From positions 1 to 64,000 of the forward strand of contig CANQDA010000009.1 in NCBI GenBank assembly GCA_947591155.1: 64,000 bases of DNA, read 5' to 3'. Both the position numbers and the translations under genes were made by a program. A model generated the notes under the pieces. It made no database searches. It saw only the letters and a program-made list of their open reading frames with translations, and was not told the origin of the DNA. Shown here one piece after another: positions 54,600-63,113 of the stretch (positions are counted from its first letter, which is position 1; the number at the start of each line of letters is the position of its first letter). This DNA comes from an uncultured Lachnospiraceae bacterium (GTDB lineage: Bacteria; Bacillota; Clostridia; Lachnospirales; Lachnospiraceae).

Positions 54600-55882
54600 C
54601 CTTATTCATTATGATCGTTTTTGTGGTATTGCTGCTTCTGGCCGTCCCGGTCGGACTGTCGGTCGGCATCGCCAGCATGATGCCAAGCCTCCTGTCGGAC
54701 TCTTTCACCGTCAGCGGCGTCTACATCCTGCGCTCGGCGCTCGGAGGCGTGAACTCCTACCCGCTGCTCGCGATCCCGATGTTCGTGCTCTCCGGCATCA
54801 TCATGTCAAAGGGCGGCGTGTCGAAGAAACTGTTTGAAGTGTTCAGCTACTTTGTCGGCAGGCGCACCGCGGGCATTCCCTGCGCCGTCGTCATCACCTG
54901 TCTGTTCTTCGGCGCGATCTCCGGCTCAGCCCCGGCGACCGTCGCGGCCGTCGGCAGCATGACGATCCCACTGATGCTGGACATGGGCTACGACAAGAAA
55001 TTCAGCGTGGCTCTCGTCGCGGTGGCAGGCGGCTTAGGCGTCATCATTCCGCCGAGCATTCCGTTCATCCTATACGCGCAGGCGACCGGCGCCTCCGTCA
55101 GTGACATGTTCATCGCGGGCATCATCCCGGGCATCCTGATCGCCGTCATACTGATGGGCTACGCTTACTACCACTGCAAAAAACACGGCGAAGACAAAGA
55201 AAAGATCGAGGCGATCGTCGGCGAGCTTCACAGCCGCGGTTTCCGCAAGGTTTTCTTCTCCAGCTTTTTCGCGCTGCTGACCCCGGTGATCATCCTGGGC
55301 TGCATCTACTCCGGCGTGACCTCCCCGACCGAGGCCGCCGTGATTGCGGTCTTCTACTCACTGATCATCAGCGTATTCGTATATAAAACCCTGAAACCGC
55401 GCGACCTCTGGGGCGTGCTGCGCGAGGCGGTGCGGACCTTCTGTCCGATCCTGTTCATCCTCGCGGCATCCGTCGCGTTCTCGCGCATCCTGACGCTGAT
55501 GCATGTGCCGCAAACCGTCTCGGCGTGGATGACCGGAGCGTTCACGACACGCTTCGCGATCCTGCTCATCATCAACCTGCTTCTGCTGATCGTCGGCATG
55601 GTCATGGACACCAGTCCTGCCATCCTGATCCTCGCGCCGATCCTGATGCCCATCGTCGCCTCCTACGGCGTGAACGCGGTACACTTCGGCATCCTCATGG
55701 TCGTCAACCTGGCGATCGGTTTCGTCACGCCGCCGATTGGCGTCAACCTATTCGTGGCGAGTTCGATGTCCAAAGTGCCGGTCATGGAGATCGCAAAGAA
55801 GGCGCTCCCGATGATCATTCTGTTTCTGATCGCCCAGCTGCTGATCACCTACATTCCGCAGATCAGCCTGGCGCTGGTATAA
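54596..55882 (+). CDS. dctM: TRAP transporter large permease (DctM)
   Basis: This 428-residue protein has about 12 helices and the family motifs IPMFVLSGIIM, FFGAISGSAPATVAAVGS and PPSIPFILYA. It contains the transport path of the TRAP system. It overlaps dctQ by four bases, so the two are translationally coupled. Confidence 0.95.
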   Translation: MTLFIMIVFVVLLLLAVPVGLSVGIASMMPSLLSDSFTVSGVYILRSALGGVNSYPLLAIPMFVLSGIIMSKGGVSKKLFEVFSYFVGRRTAGIPCAVVITCLFFGAISGSAPATVAAVGSMTIPLMLDMGYDKKFSVALVAVAGGLGVIIPPSIPFILYAQATGASVSDMFIAGIIPGILIAVILMGYAYYHCKKHGEDKEKIEAIVGELHSRGFRKVFFSSFFALLTPVIILGCIYSGVTSPTEAAVIAVFYSLIISVFVYKTLKPRDLWGVLREAVRTFCPILFILAASVAFSRILTLMHVPQTVSAWMTGAFTTRFAILLIINLLLLIVGMVMDTSPAILILAPILMPIVASYGVNAVHFGILMVVNLAIGFVTPPIGVNLFVASSMSKVPVMEIAKKALPMIILFLIAQLLITYIPQISLALV

Positions 55883-55894
55883 GGAGGTGGGGAT

Positions 55895-56983
55895 ATGAAG
55901 ATGGTGAGAAGAAGTGAATCACATAGTTTTACAGAACATACGGCAGACAACTTCCCAAAGAACAATAAAGACAGGCGAATGAGTTTTATAATGCATAAAG
56001 TGCTCATTCTCGCGGCCCTTATTTCTTGCGCTCTGCTGCTCGGCGGCTGTCAGGAAAAGGGACAGACCTACGCCTGGGTGCTGGCGACCGCCAGCCCGGA
56101 AGATACCGTAACGCAGCTCTACGCGGAGAAATTCGCGGAGGAGGTGAACCGCCTCTCGGACGGCGAGATGAGTGTTGAAGTCTACGCGAACAGTTCACTG
56201 GGCGGCGACACAGAGCTTCTCGAGAGCGTGATGTGCGGCGATATCCCGTTCGTCGTGCAGAACACGGCCCCGCAGGTCAGCTACCTGCCGCGCCTCTGCC
56301 TCTTCGACCTGCCCTGCGTCTTCAGCGACATTACCGAGCTGCACAAGGTACTGGACAATGAAGCGTTCCTGGAAAAGGTGCGTGCGATCTACGCGGAGAA
56401 AGGCATCGACCTGCTTGGCATGAGCGACCAGAATTTCCGCGTCATGACCTCGAACGTCAACATCAAAGAGCTCTCCGATTTCTCGGGCGTCAAGATCCGC
56501 ACGATGGAGAATTCCTACCACATGGCGTTCTGGAACGCCATCGGCGCGAACCCGACCCCAATGGCTTTCTCCGAGGTCTATATCGGCCTTCAGCAAAACA
56601 CGATCGACGCGCAGGAGAACCCGTACGAGGTCGTCGTCTCGAACAAGTTCTACGAACAGCAGGACTACATCGTGCAGACAAACCACCTGCCCCATCTGCT
56701 GACGCTGATCACGAATCAGGACTTCATGGCTGATCTCTCCGCGGAGCAGCAGACCATCATCCGCGAGGCCGCCGCGACCGCCGGGGATTATTCCCGCGAG
56801 CAGGCGCTCGAGCGCGCCAACGACCGCATCGCGATCTGCGAGGAAGGCGGCGCCGAGATCGTGGAGCTCTCCGACGAGCTGCGCGATCAAATGCGTGAAG
56901 CCTCCGCCGATCTGTACGAGCAGATCCGTCAGGCTGTCGGAGATGACGAGCTGTATGAGATGTATGTGGGGGACGGGGAGTAG
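55895..56983 (+). CDS. dctP: TRAP transporter substrate-binding lipoprotein (DctP)
   Basis: This protein of 362 residues is the extracytoplasmic receptor. A lipobox LLGGC lies near residue 50, after an unusually long polar N-terminus; the strong AAGGAGGTGGGG site supports ATG 55895, although a start at an internal Met closer to the hydrophobic core is possible. The mature part has the DctP pattern with the conserved Arg in VKIRTMEN, which binds a carboxylate. A ligand such as shikimate or quinate is inferred from the dehydrogenase next door. Confidence 0.93.
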   Translation: MKMVRRSESHSFTEHTADNFPKNNKDRRMSFIMHKVLILAALISCALLLGGCQEKGQTYAWVLATASPEDTVTQLYAEKFAEEVNRLSDGEMSVEVYANSSLGGDTELLESVMCGDIPFVVQNTAPQVSYLPRLCLFDLPCVFSDITELHKVLDNEAFLEKVRAIYAEKGIDLLGMSDQNFRVMTSNVNIKELSDFSGVKIRTMENSYHMAFWNAIGANPTPMAFSEVYIGLQQNTIDAQENPYEVVVSNKFYEQQDYIVQTNHLPHLLTLITNQDFMADLSAEQQTIIREAAATAGDYSREQALERANDRIAICEEGGAEIVELSDELRDQMREASADLYEQIRQAVGDDELYEMYVGDGE

Positions 56984-57058
56984 AATACAGCTCTGAGCCG
57001 ACTGCAGGATTTCTGTCAGGGTCGCCGCCGAAAAAGATTTTTGCTTGTGATATAAGCA

Positions 57059-57113
57059 AAAGATCCCGTGAAAATCCATAGCTCTCATGCCATGGTCCGC
57101 CACGGGATCTTTC
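57059..57113. terminator. Bidirectional terminator between dctP and the Rpn-like remnant
   Basis: AGATCCCGTG (57061-57070) and CACGGGATCT (57101-57110) form a perfect 10-bp stem, extended by flanking A and T runs. It can stop both convergent transcripts. Confidence 0.85.
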
Positions 57114-57118
57114 TCATA

Positions 57119-57634
57119 TCATATCTGTTTTCCCATCACCTCGTCCAGAATCTTCCTTTCATCGTACTCCGGTTCGTACTTCTGCGCAATCTCCACGATC
57201 CGGCCGATCTTCTCCTCCGTCTCCTCCAAGGCTTCAGCAATCTGCGCAACGGTGCAGGACTTCTTCATCTTCTTCAATACCTGATTAATTAATTTCAACT
57301 CCGTGCCCTGCTCAAGCCCCTTCTCAATCCCACGCTCTTCCACCAAATCAGATAAATTACACAACTTCGATGTCGCCTCCTTCAATTCATAACTCATCGG
57401 AATCCCATATGTACGCTCCAGTATTTCCTCTTTCCCCTTCGGTGACATCCTGCTGCTCAGAAGCGTCGTCAGCATTTTGTGCAACAGATTCCCAATAGAC
57501 GCATCCTCATCTTTCGGAAGCCGCACCATGGGTATCCCATCGACTCGTCCAGAATCTTCCGCTTCGACTCTCTCCGCTTCCCCTTTCAGTCTCATCCTGT
57601 TCGAAGGTATTTCATTTCCCAATAATAGCGCCAT
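57119..57634 (-). pseudogene. Truncated Rpn/PD-(D/E)XK transposase-like nuclease, C-terminal remnant
   Basis: About 171 codons are open, but only the C-terminal part (LLHKMLTTLLSSRM, then EEILERTYGIPMSYELKE and MCNLSDL-like CNLSDLVEERGIEKGLEQG) resembles Rpn-family proteins. These normally carry an N-terminal PD-(D/E)XK nuclease domain of 150-200 residues, which is missing here. The first 50 residues look unrelated. I regard it as a decayed gene marking the left edge of the accessory segment. Confidence 0.65.
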
Positions 57635-57653
57635 GCAAAAACAACGCCCATAA

Positions 57654-58436
57654 TCAAAGCTTGATTATCTCACCAATGCTGCCGTTCTCGGCCCACTCAA
57701 TAGCATTTTCATAATCCTCATTTGTGTCAAACTCAATCCATCCATTGTTGAAATGAACGGCTTTTACAGCCTTGCCAGACTCGATTACCGCGTTGAGGAG
57801 ATCCGTCATATATGCCTTGCGCACGGTCTTCCCGGACTGCTGCCATGGCCTGTCCCCAAATTCCTCATAAGCCGCCTCCATTGTCTCCCGGATGAACTTA
57901 AGGCCTGCAGCAGAGAATCTCAAAAGGCCGATATACCTTGCGCTGATCCTTTCAATCGGCGGGTTTTCAAGGCCAAGCTCAGTGATGCTGTCGTCATCAT
58001 CTATGGCAAGGCTTTCCGTGTCGAAATCTACCTTCCCGTATCTCTTCTCCCAGTAATATTTCCAGTTGTCATCAACGGCACAGCCAAAATCACCGTCAAA
58101 AGCCATCATGGTTTTCAGCATGGCCGGTTCAAAAAGGATATCCGAATAGCTCACGATCACATCATCATCAAATTCTTCTCTTGCTTCCATAAGGGATTCC
58201 ACCATGTTTGTTGACGCATACTTTTCATTGGTATAATATTTCACGCCCTCATATGCGATCTTGTCCGCCGCAAATCCGCGGACAATCACGATATCCCTGA
58301 TGCCGCACGCACGGTAGGTCCCGATCTGCCTTTCGATAATCGTCTTTCCCATGAAAGAAAGCATCCCCTTCGGTAGGTTCTCCGTATACTTCTTAATCCT
58401 TGTTCCTGACCCAGCTGCTAAAATAATTGCTTTCAT
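57654..58436 (-). CDS. Nucleotidyltransferase, probable CTP:phosphoglutamine cytidylyltransferase (Cj1416-type)
   Basis: This 260-residue NTP-transferase-fold protein has the nucleotide loop LAAGSGTRIKKYTENLPK at the N-terminus, acidic metal residues in VSYSDILFEP and a C-terminal FNNGWIEFDTNEDYENA. It resembles LicC-type cytidylyltransferases. Its place immediately after a glutaminase-like gene and a PEP-synthase-like kinase gene is that of Campylobacter Cj1416, which joins CTP to L-glutamine phosphate. That specific reaction is inferred from context and size; a choline- or sugar-phosphate substrate is the alternative. Confidence 0.75.
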   Translation of the reverse strand: MKAIILAAGSGTRIKKYTENLPKGMLSFMGKTIIERQIGTYRACGIRDIVIVRGFAADKIAYEGVKYYTNEKYASTNMVESLMEAREEFDDDVIVSYSDILFEPAMLKTMMAFDGDFGCAVDDNWKYYWEKRYGKVDFDTESLAIDDDDSITELGLENPPIERISARYIGLLRFSAAGLKFIRETMEAAYEEFGDRPWQQSGKTVRKAYMTDLLNAVIESGKAVKAVHFNNGWIEFDTNEDYENAIEWAENGSIGEIIKL

Positions 58437-58442
58437 CCCTTT

Positions 58443-59048
58443 TTACCTCCGTATAAGATTTTTTAATAGTTCTATGTCCATCTCCCGGAACGGATCCTCC
58501 CTCTCCGGATGCCACATAGTCCCGGCAATGGGCAAATTCTTATGTTTTATCTTTTCTATCACGCCATCTTCGGCTCGCATCACTGCTGTCAGCTCGTCAT
58601 TGCTCAGGCCTGTGCAGGCTTCGTTATGGTAGCTGTTTACTACCGTTTCATCCTCAAGCCCGAATATTCTATGCCGGACTGCGACATGGCCTTTCACCTT
58701 CACCAGCTTGTTGCCAAAGAAATCCAGGATGAACTGCATCCCCCTGCAGAAACCATAAAGGGGAATATTTCCCTTAATGGAAAGTTCCATCAGTAACTTT
58801 TCCGTTTCATCCCTCTCGGGGGCGTTCCCTCCATATTTGGCAAGGCTGTTCCCGCCTGTAAGGATGATCCCCGCAGGTTTTATCCCATCCACAATCTCCC
58901 GGCAAAGCCTCGGGGAATTCGGAACCGGCAGAGGCAGGAAACCACATGCCCTGATGAACCCGGCAATCCTCTGGTCCGCACAGTCGCGTCTTTCGTTATA
59001 GGATTCAATCACTTCCACCCTCTGTGTAAATATCACTGTCTTCATCAT
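58443..59048 (-). CDS. Class I glutamine amidotransferase-like hydrolase, probable gamma-glutamyl-CDP-amidate hydrolase (Cj1417-type)
   Basis: This 201-residue protein has the class I amidotransferase fold with Cys101 (YGFCRGMQF), His180 and Glu182 (MWHPERE) as a complete triad, and the oxyanion strand GIILTGGNS. It is close to gamma-glutamyl-GABA hydrolases. In Campylobacter the enzyme of this size between Cj1416 and Cj1418 releases glutamate from gamma-glutamyl-CDP-amidate to give cytidine diphosphoramidate. The stop lies 6 bp before the cytidylyltransferase start, so the genes are co-transcribed. Two adjacent ATGs follow GGAG; the second has the better spacing. Confidence 0.78.
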   Translation of the reverse strand: MMKTVIFTQRVEVIESYNERRDCADQRIAGFIRACGFLPLPVPNSPRLCREIVDGIKPAGIILTGGNSLAKYGGNAPERDETEKLLMELSIKGNIPLYGFCRGMQFILDFFGNKLVKVKGHVAVRHRIFGLEDETVVNSYHNEACTGLSNDELTAVMRAEDGVIEKIKHKNLPIAGTMWHPEREDPFREMDIELLKNLIRR

Positions 59049-59057
59049 TGTTCTCCT

Positions 59058-61847
59058 TCATTCCACCCGGATAAGTTTCCCATGTTTACAGTCTATCGTA
59101 AGGCGTTTTGACCCTGCAGCATACTCGTACAGTGCCGTGCCGCTTCCGATTGCCGCCGGAATCCTGAATTCGGCACACCTGATCGCCATATGGGAAGCCG
59201 CACCCCCATATTTGGTGACCAGGCCCGCGATGCCCCTGGCAAATATCCAGTCGTAACCCGGATCCGCCTTTTCAATTACAACGATTTTCCCGTCAATGGA
59301 ATCCCCGCTCTCTCCGTCGAGGACAGCCACGGCTCCCGACACCCGGCTTTCTGTAATGAAGTTCGGCCTGGAATCAATACTTTCAATGCAGTTAAAATCC
59401 CGTTCCGAGCAGATCACCGGGGGCAGGATCATCCCGGAATAGGCCTTGTGGAGTTCCTTCCTCCTGTCAATTATGAGTGACCAGAACTCGAAAAGCCGGT
59501 CCGCGTCAGGATAATATTCCGATGCATAGATTTCGGGCAGCTCCAGATAGGACAGCCTGCGTACATCCACGCCCACAATACTCCCCATCTGCTTAATAAG
59601 TTCAATCGCAAAGCTGAGACTTTTCGTAAATATAAATTTGAAGTACTCCCTCTGCTCCGTGGCGGACTTTATGAAGGACACTATCTCATCGCCGGCCAGC
59701 CCCCTTATCCCTGCATCCTGCAGCGCCTTTTCAGCTGCAATGCCCATATCCTTATCCTGGTTTGCATCCATACGGCATTTGCCGGTTTCTTTGGCAGGTC
59801 CCATCTCCCCTGTAAAAAGGCGGTCCATCTGGTCATACCGCGGACTTCTGATGTCATATGTGCCTGCCCTCAGATGCCCGTAGCTGTGTTTGAATGCATC
59901 ATATGCCATCTCTCCATTCAGTACCGCGTGGTAGTCGTGGTCGTAATCAACCGCAACCGTCCTGATGCCCGACATAAACTGGTTTAACTGTCCAGAGGTA
60001 ATATACCCTTCTTCCGCCAAAGACCGGCAGAGAGATTTTGCTATGAATGCGCATCTTGCATGCCGTGAAAACTGTGGTGTCCCATACTTTTCAATTGCGT
60101 CCATCATGGTATGGACCGACTTCGCAATAAGGCGGAAATTGCTGCTTCCGTCTGTGATGTTCTGGATGTCCAACCTCACAGTTTCAAGCTGCCTGAGTGA
60201 TTCCATGTCATCTTCCAGCGTCTGCGGGTAGGTTCGTACCACCTTAAATGTCAGTGCTTTCAGTGCATTTTCCAGTTCCAGGACTTCCCCTGTCGTAAAC
60301 CCGTCCGTCATCAGCTTTGCAAGACGGCCGTGCATGGAGAAATCAAAACAGTTGTGGGAAATCTCAAACTCGATCTTATCATGTGCGGACAGGTCCTGCT
60401 TAAGCCTGTCCAGATAATAACCGCGAAGCTTTAACGCAAGGCTGTCCGGAACGGTATTCGGGATCAGCGCCTCAAATGATTTCTCAACACTGATATACGG
60501 CTTACTTCCAAACCGGTACATGAGTTCTCCAGAAACCGGACGATATCCCAACGGTACTAGGCCAGTGTTCCATGCTGATTTCGTGATTATTTCCCTGTAC
60601 AGCGAGAAGTCCAGGTTCTTGGGGTTATCCCCTATTATCTCCGCAGGATTCCAAAAGGCCATGTCCGAGAAACAGGTAAGGCCGGCCCCGGCCCGCCTGC
60701 GGTATTTCCCAATAATTTCTTCTTTTATATCCTCTATTGCCTCATTGCTGTTATTGCGGCCAAACTTATAGGCAGCGGCAAGCGGCCGGACCTGAAAGAT
60801 CACTACCGAGTCAGGTGTGATCGCAAACTCGATATCCAGCAAAATGCCTGATAAGATATCCTCCAGCTCCCATACGGCCTCCATAAGGGATTTCCATTTC
60901 TCCGGGACATCATCCCTAGAAATGGAATAGGACACCCACGCCGAAGTTCCCACTGTCCCGGATGTGACAGAGTCCGTACTCCCGCTGGCATCATAATTGA
61001 TCACATAATACGGCCTGTTCCTCTGGATATCCCTTGTAAATACGACGCCGGAAACAAGGACGTCCTCCGTCTGCCTTTGGATCAGGACCTGCTCCTCATC
61101 ATCGGTGTCCTCCCCATAGGAGCTGATGACAGTGGAGACCGCATGCATTATGGATCCGGCGTCAGAAGCATCCACGTTAAGGACCGACGTGAAATGGCCC
61201 GCATTCGATTCCTCAAAAGCGTCCTCACGTTTTGAAGAACTGCGGACCACAATTCTGCCTGTGGAAAATTTTTCTTTTATTTTCTGTACCATCTGGGCAC
61301 TGTCTGACTTAAAATCCCCGACCGTAGCAATGTAAATATCCTCAATCCGTGCCTTGGTGAGCATATCCTTCAGGGATTGGAGGGTATTGGCTTTTGTGGA
61401 TATCAGGTTATTATCCAGGGGCTTGTCTTCAGTTTCATTCTTATTGAGTATGTCCAAAATGGCCTGCGGGGAAAGCTTGTCGCAGTAATCAAGCTTAACG
61501 ACCCGGCCGCCAATGGATTCCACATATTTCCTGGCGGAAAGGATGCCCCACTCGCTCCCTGTATATAAGGAGATCACCGCATCCGGATATTTTGCATGGA
61601 GGGCCCGGAGGTTGTCGAGCGGGTCAAACGTGCTCTGCGGCCACACCTCGTCCACATATTTGATGCTTTCAAGCACGGCGCGCCGTTCCGACTCGTCAGA
61701 TACATGCGCGCCAAACCAGGCATCCGACGCTTCGTCGCTCACAAGTCCAAAGATACTCAGGTCTGATTTCTCGGATGCCTTTTTCAGTGCATTTACATGG
61801 CCAAAGTGCATCAGGTCTACCATTCCGAAATTATAAGATATGTTCAT
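59058..61847 (-). CDS. Fusion of an HxGH cytidylyltransferase domain with a PEP-synthase-like kinase, probable L-glutamine kinase (Cj1418-type)
   Basis: This protein has 929 residues. Residues 1 to about 145 form a TagD-like nucleotidyltransferase (MVDLMHFGHVNALKKA with the HxGH motif, then KYVDEVWPQ). From about 190 the PEP-synthase-type ATP-grasp domain follows (GRIVVRSSSKREDAF, VIFQVRPLA near 355). A long central helical region leads to the swivelling phosphohistidine domain with His886 (GGAASHMAIRCAEF). The last 780 or so residues match the layout of Campylobacter glutamine kinase, which makes L-glutamine phosphate from ATP and glutamine. The N-terminal domain is an addition I do not know from Campylobacter; it may activate a second phospho-alcohol with CTP. 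Confidence 0.8.
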   Translation of the reverse strand: MNISYNFGMVDLMHFGHVNALKKASEKSDLSIFGLVSDEASDAWFGAHVSDESERRAVLESIKYVDEVWPQSTFDPLDNLRALHAKYPDAVISLYTGSEWGILSARKYVESIGGRVVKLDYCDKLSPQAILDILNKNETEDKPLDNNLISTKANTLQSLKDMLTKARIEDIYIATVGDFKSDSAQMVQKIKEKFSTGRIVVRSSSKREDAFEESNAGHFTSVLNVDASDAGSIMHAVSTVISSYGEDTDDEEQVLIQRQTEDVLVSGVVFTRDIQRNRPYYVINYDASGSTDSVTSGTVGTSAWVSYSISRDDVPEKWKSLMEAVWELEDILSGILLDIEFAITPDSVVIFQVRPLAAAYKFGRNNSNEAIEDIKEEIIGKYRRRAGAGLTCFSDMAFWNPAEIIGDNPKNLDFSLYREIITKSAWNTGLVPLGYRPVSGELMYRFGSKPYISVEKSFEALIPNTVPDSLALKLRGYYLDRLKQDLSAHDKIEFEISHNCFDFSMHGRLAKLMTDGFTTGEVLELENALKALTFKVVRTYPQTLEDDMESLRQLETVRLDIQNITDGSSNFRLIAKSVHTMMDAIEKYGTPQFSRHARCAFIAKSLCRSLAEEGYITSGQLNQFMSGIRTVAVDYDHDYHAVLNGEMAYDAFKHSYGHLRAGTYDIRSPRYDQMDRLFTGEMGPAKETGKCRMDANQDKDMGIAAEKALQDAGIRGLAGDEIVSFIKSATEQREYFKFIFTKSLSFAIELIKQMGSIVGVDVRRLSYLELPEIYASEYYPDADRLFEFWSLIIDRRKELHKAYSGMILPPVICSERDFNCIESIDSRPNFITESRVSGAVAVLDGESGDSIDGKIVVIEKADPGYDWIFARGIAGLVTKYGGAASHMAIRCAEFRIPAAIGSGTALYEYAAGSKRLTIDCKHGKLIRVE

Positions 61848-61866
61848 TTATAGACCCCTCTCTTCA

Positions 61867-62044
61867 ATCGGGTAGTGTCAAATCCTACCTGTTTTTTTGT
61901 TCCAAAACTCAATAAAAACCTTGATCTTAAGGGAAATCTGCAATAAAAAGAGCATTGACCTCCCTTTTCTGGTATAATGTTCTCGACCAAAATTCCATCA
62001 ACCGAAAGGAGCCAATGCTCATGGACATTATACTGGTGCTATGT
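61867..62044 (+). mobile_element. Probable insertion-sequence end with the first codons of a transposase
   Basis: This segment starts near GGGTAGTGTCAAAT. It carries TATAAT, an inverted repeat GAGCATTG/CAATGCTC, an AAAGGAG site and an ATG followed by only about seven codons (ATGGACATTATACTGG) before it runs into kinase sequence. The order promoter, ribosome binding site and cut-off start codon looks like one end of an IS left after deletion. I cannot name the family. Confidence 0.45.
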
Positions 62045-62246
62045 CAAGAAAAATCTTTGCATCCTGAATAGATGAACGCATCACCTCTATAGCCTTATCC
62101 CACCATTCATCAGGATACTGTTCGACACGAATATCATCGATCGCCGAAGTGAGCGTTCTTGAGGCACTTGAAAGTTTTTTCCCGTTTTCGTCAAATATTA
62201 TGCTCCTTATACTTTTCATGCCCATATTAAGGACTAATACGTTCAT
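62028..62246 (-). pseudogene. FGGY-family carbohydrate kinase, N-terminal fragment
   Basis: From ATG 62246 (GGAGG upstream) the frame encodes NVLVLNMGMKSIRSIIFDENG, the phosphate-1 strand of FGGY kinases, then YPDEWWDKAIEVMRSSIQDA. After about 65 residues it enters the IS-like segment and stops. Intact members have about 480-520 residues, so roughly 85 percent is missing, including the ATP-binding half. The gene is dead unless completed elsewhere. Confidence 0.7.
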
Positions 62247-62292
62247 AAGCCTTTTGCCTCCGTTATTGTCCATATCTGTTTTATCGCCTTTG

Positions 62293-63078
62293 TCAGAGAA
62301 GTTTCATCTTTGCAACAGATGCCGACATGATTTCATCATGAATGATATTTGATGCATTGATAGGCTGTGACCAATATCTGCTTGCTTTTTCGATTCCTCT
62401 TTTGTATGCCATTTTCAAGTCGGTTGATATGTTGATTTTTTTGACCCCTGGAATACAGATCAATTTAGTCAGAATCTCATCTGGCAGACCGCTTCCTCCA
62501 TGAACAACAAACGGCTTATCCGTTATGGATGTGGTATATTCCACAAGGTCGTAATGCAAATCTGGTTCCGCTTTATATTCCCCGTGGGCGTTGCCAAACG
62601 CAACCGCAATAAAATCCACATCTGTCCTATGCAGAAATTCCGCGATCTCCTCCCGTGAAGCAATTGCATCCTGCCGGACGATTACGTCATCTTCAATTCC
62701 TTTTACTTGACCAACCTCAGCTTCGACCAAAACACCATACGTATGGGCATACGATATAACATCACTCGTAAAATCGATATTTTGCTGTATGGGAAGAAAA
62801 GAACCATCAGCCATAACCATATCCCAGCCGCTATTTACCGCATGGAATATAGTTTCCTTTTCTTTGCAGTGGTCCAGATTAAGCCAGGCATGAATGCCTC
62901 GACAGGCTGCATATGACTTCACGAAATCTGAAAACAGGCAGGCGTGAAGCGCTTTATAAACTCCCGTCGAAGTCTGCAGGATGACGTCATGTTGAATTGA
63001 CGCTGCCGCATCGATGACTGCTCTGGCTGATTCAAAATCCCATATATTAAAAGCAAAATATTGGCCATGATTCAGCAT
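62293..63078 (-). CDS. Class II fructose-bisphosphate-type aldolase
   Basis: This 261-residue TIM-barrel zinc aldolase has the metal ligands visible: WLNLDHCKE with Asp and His, EAEVGQVKG with Glu, AFGNAHGEYK with His, and VVHGGSGLP with His. It is shorter than the usual 285-310 residues. Family members cleave ketose bisphosphates such as fructose, tagatose or related sugars. An ATP-dependent FGGY kinase stood next to it before truncation, the usual pair for a sugar route. It lies in an AT-rich segment. Confidence 0.85.
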   Translation of the reverse strand: MLNHGQYFAFNIWDFESARAVIDAAASIQHDVILQTSTGVYKALHACLFSDFVKSYAACRGIHAWLNLDHCKEKETIFHAVNSGWDMVMADGSFLPIQQNIDFTSDVISYAHTYGVLVEAEVGQVKGIEDDVIVRQDAIASREEIAEFLHRTDVDFIAVAFGNAHGEYKAEPDLHYDLVEYTTSITDKPFVVHGGSGLPDEILTKLICIPGVKKINISTDLKMAYKRGIEKASRYWSQPINASNIIHDEIMSASVAKMKLL

Positions 63079-63113
63079 CAGATTCTCCTCAATAAAAGTG
63101 ATTCCACTATTAT

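Noticed and set aside
59058..61847. Annotation of the fusion protein simply as phosphoenolpyruvate synthase
   Set aside because: The central PEP-binding TIM barrel of true PEP synthase is not evident, and the neighbours fit glutamine kinase much better.
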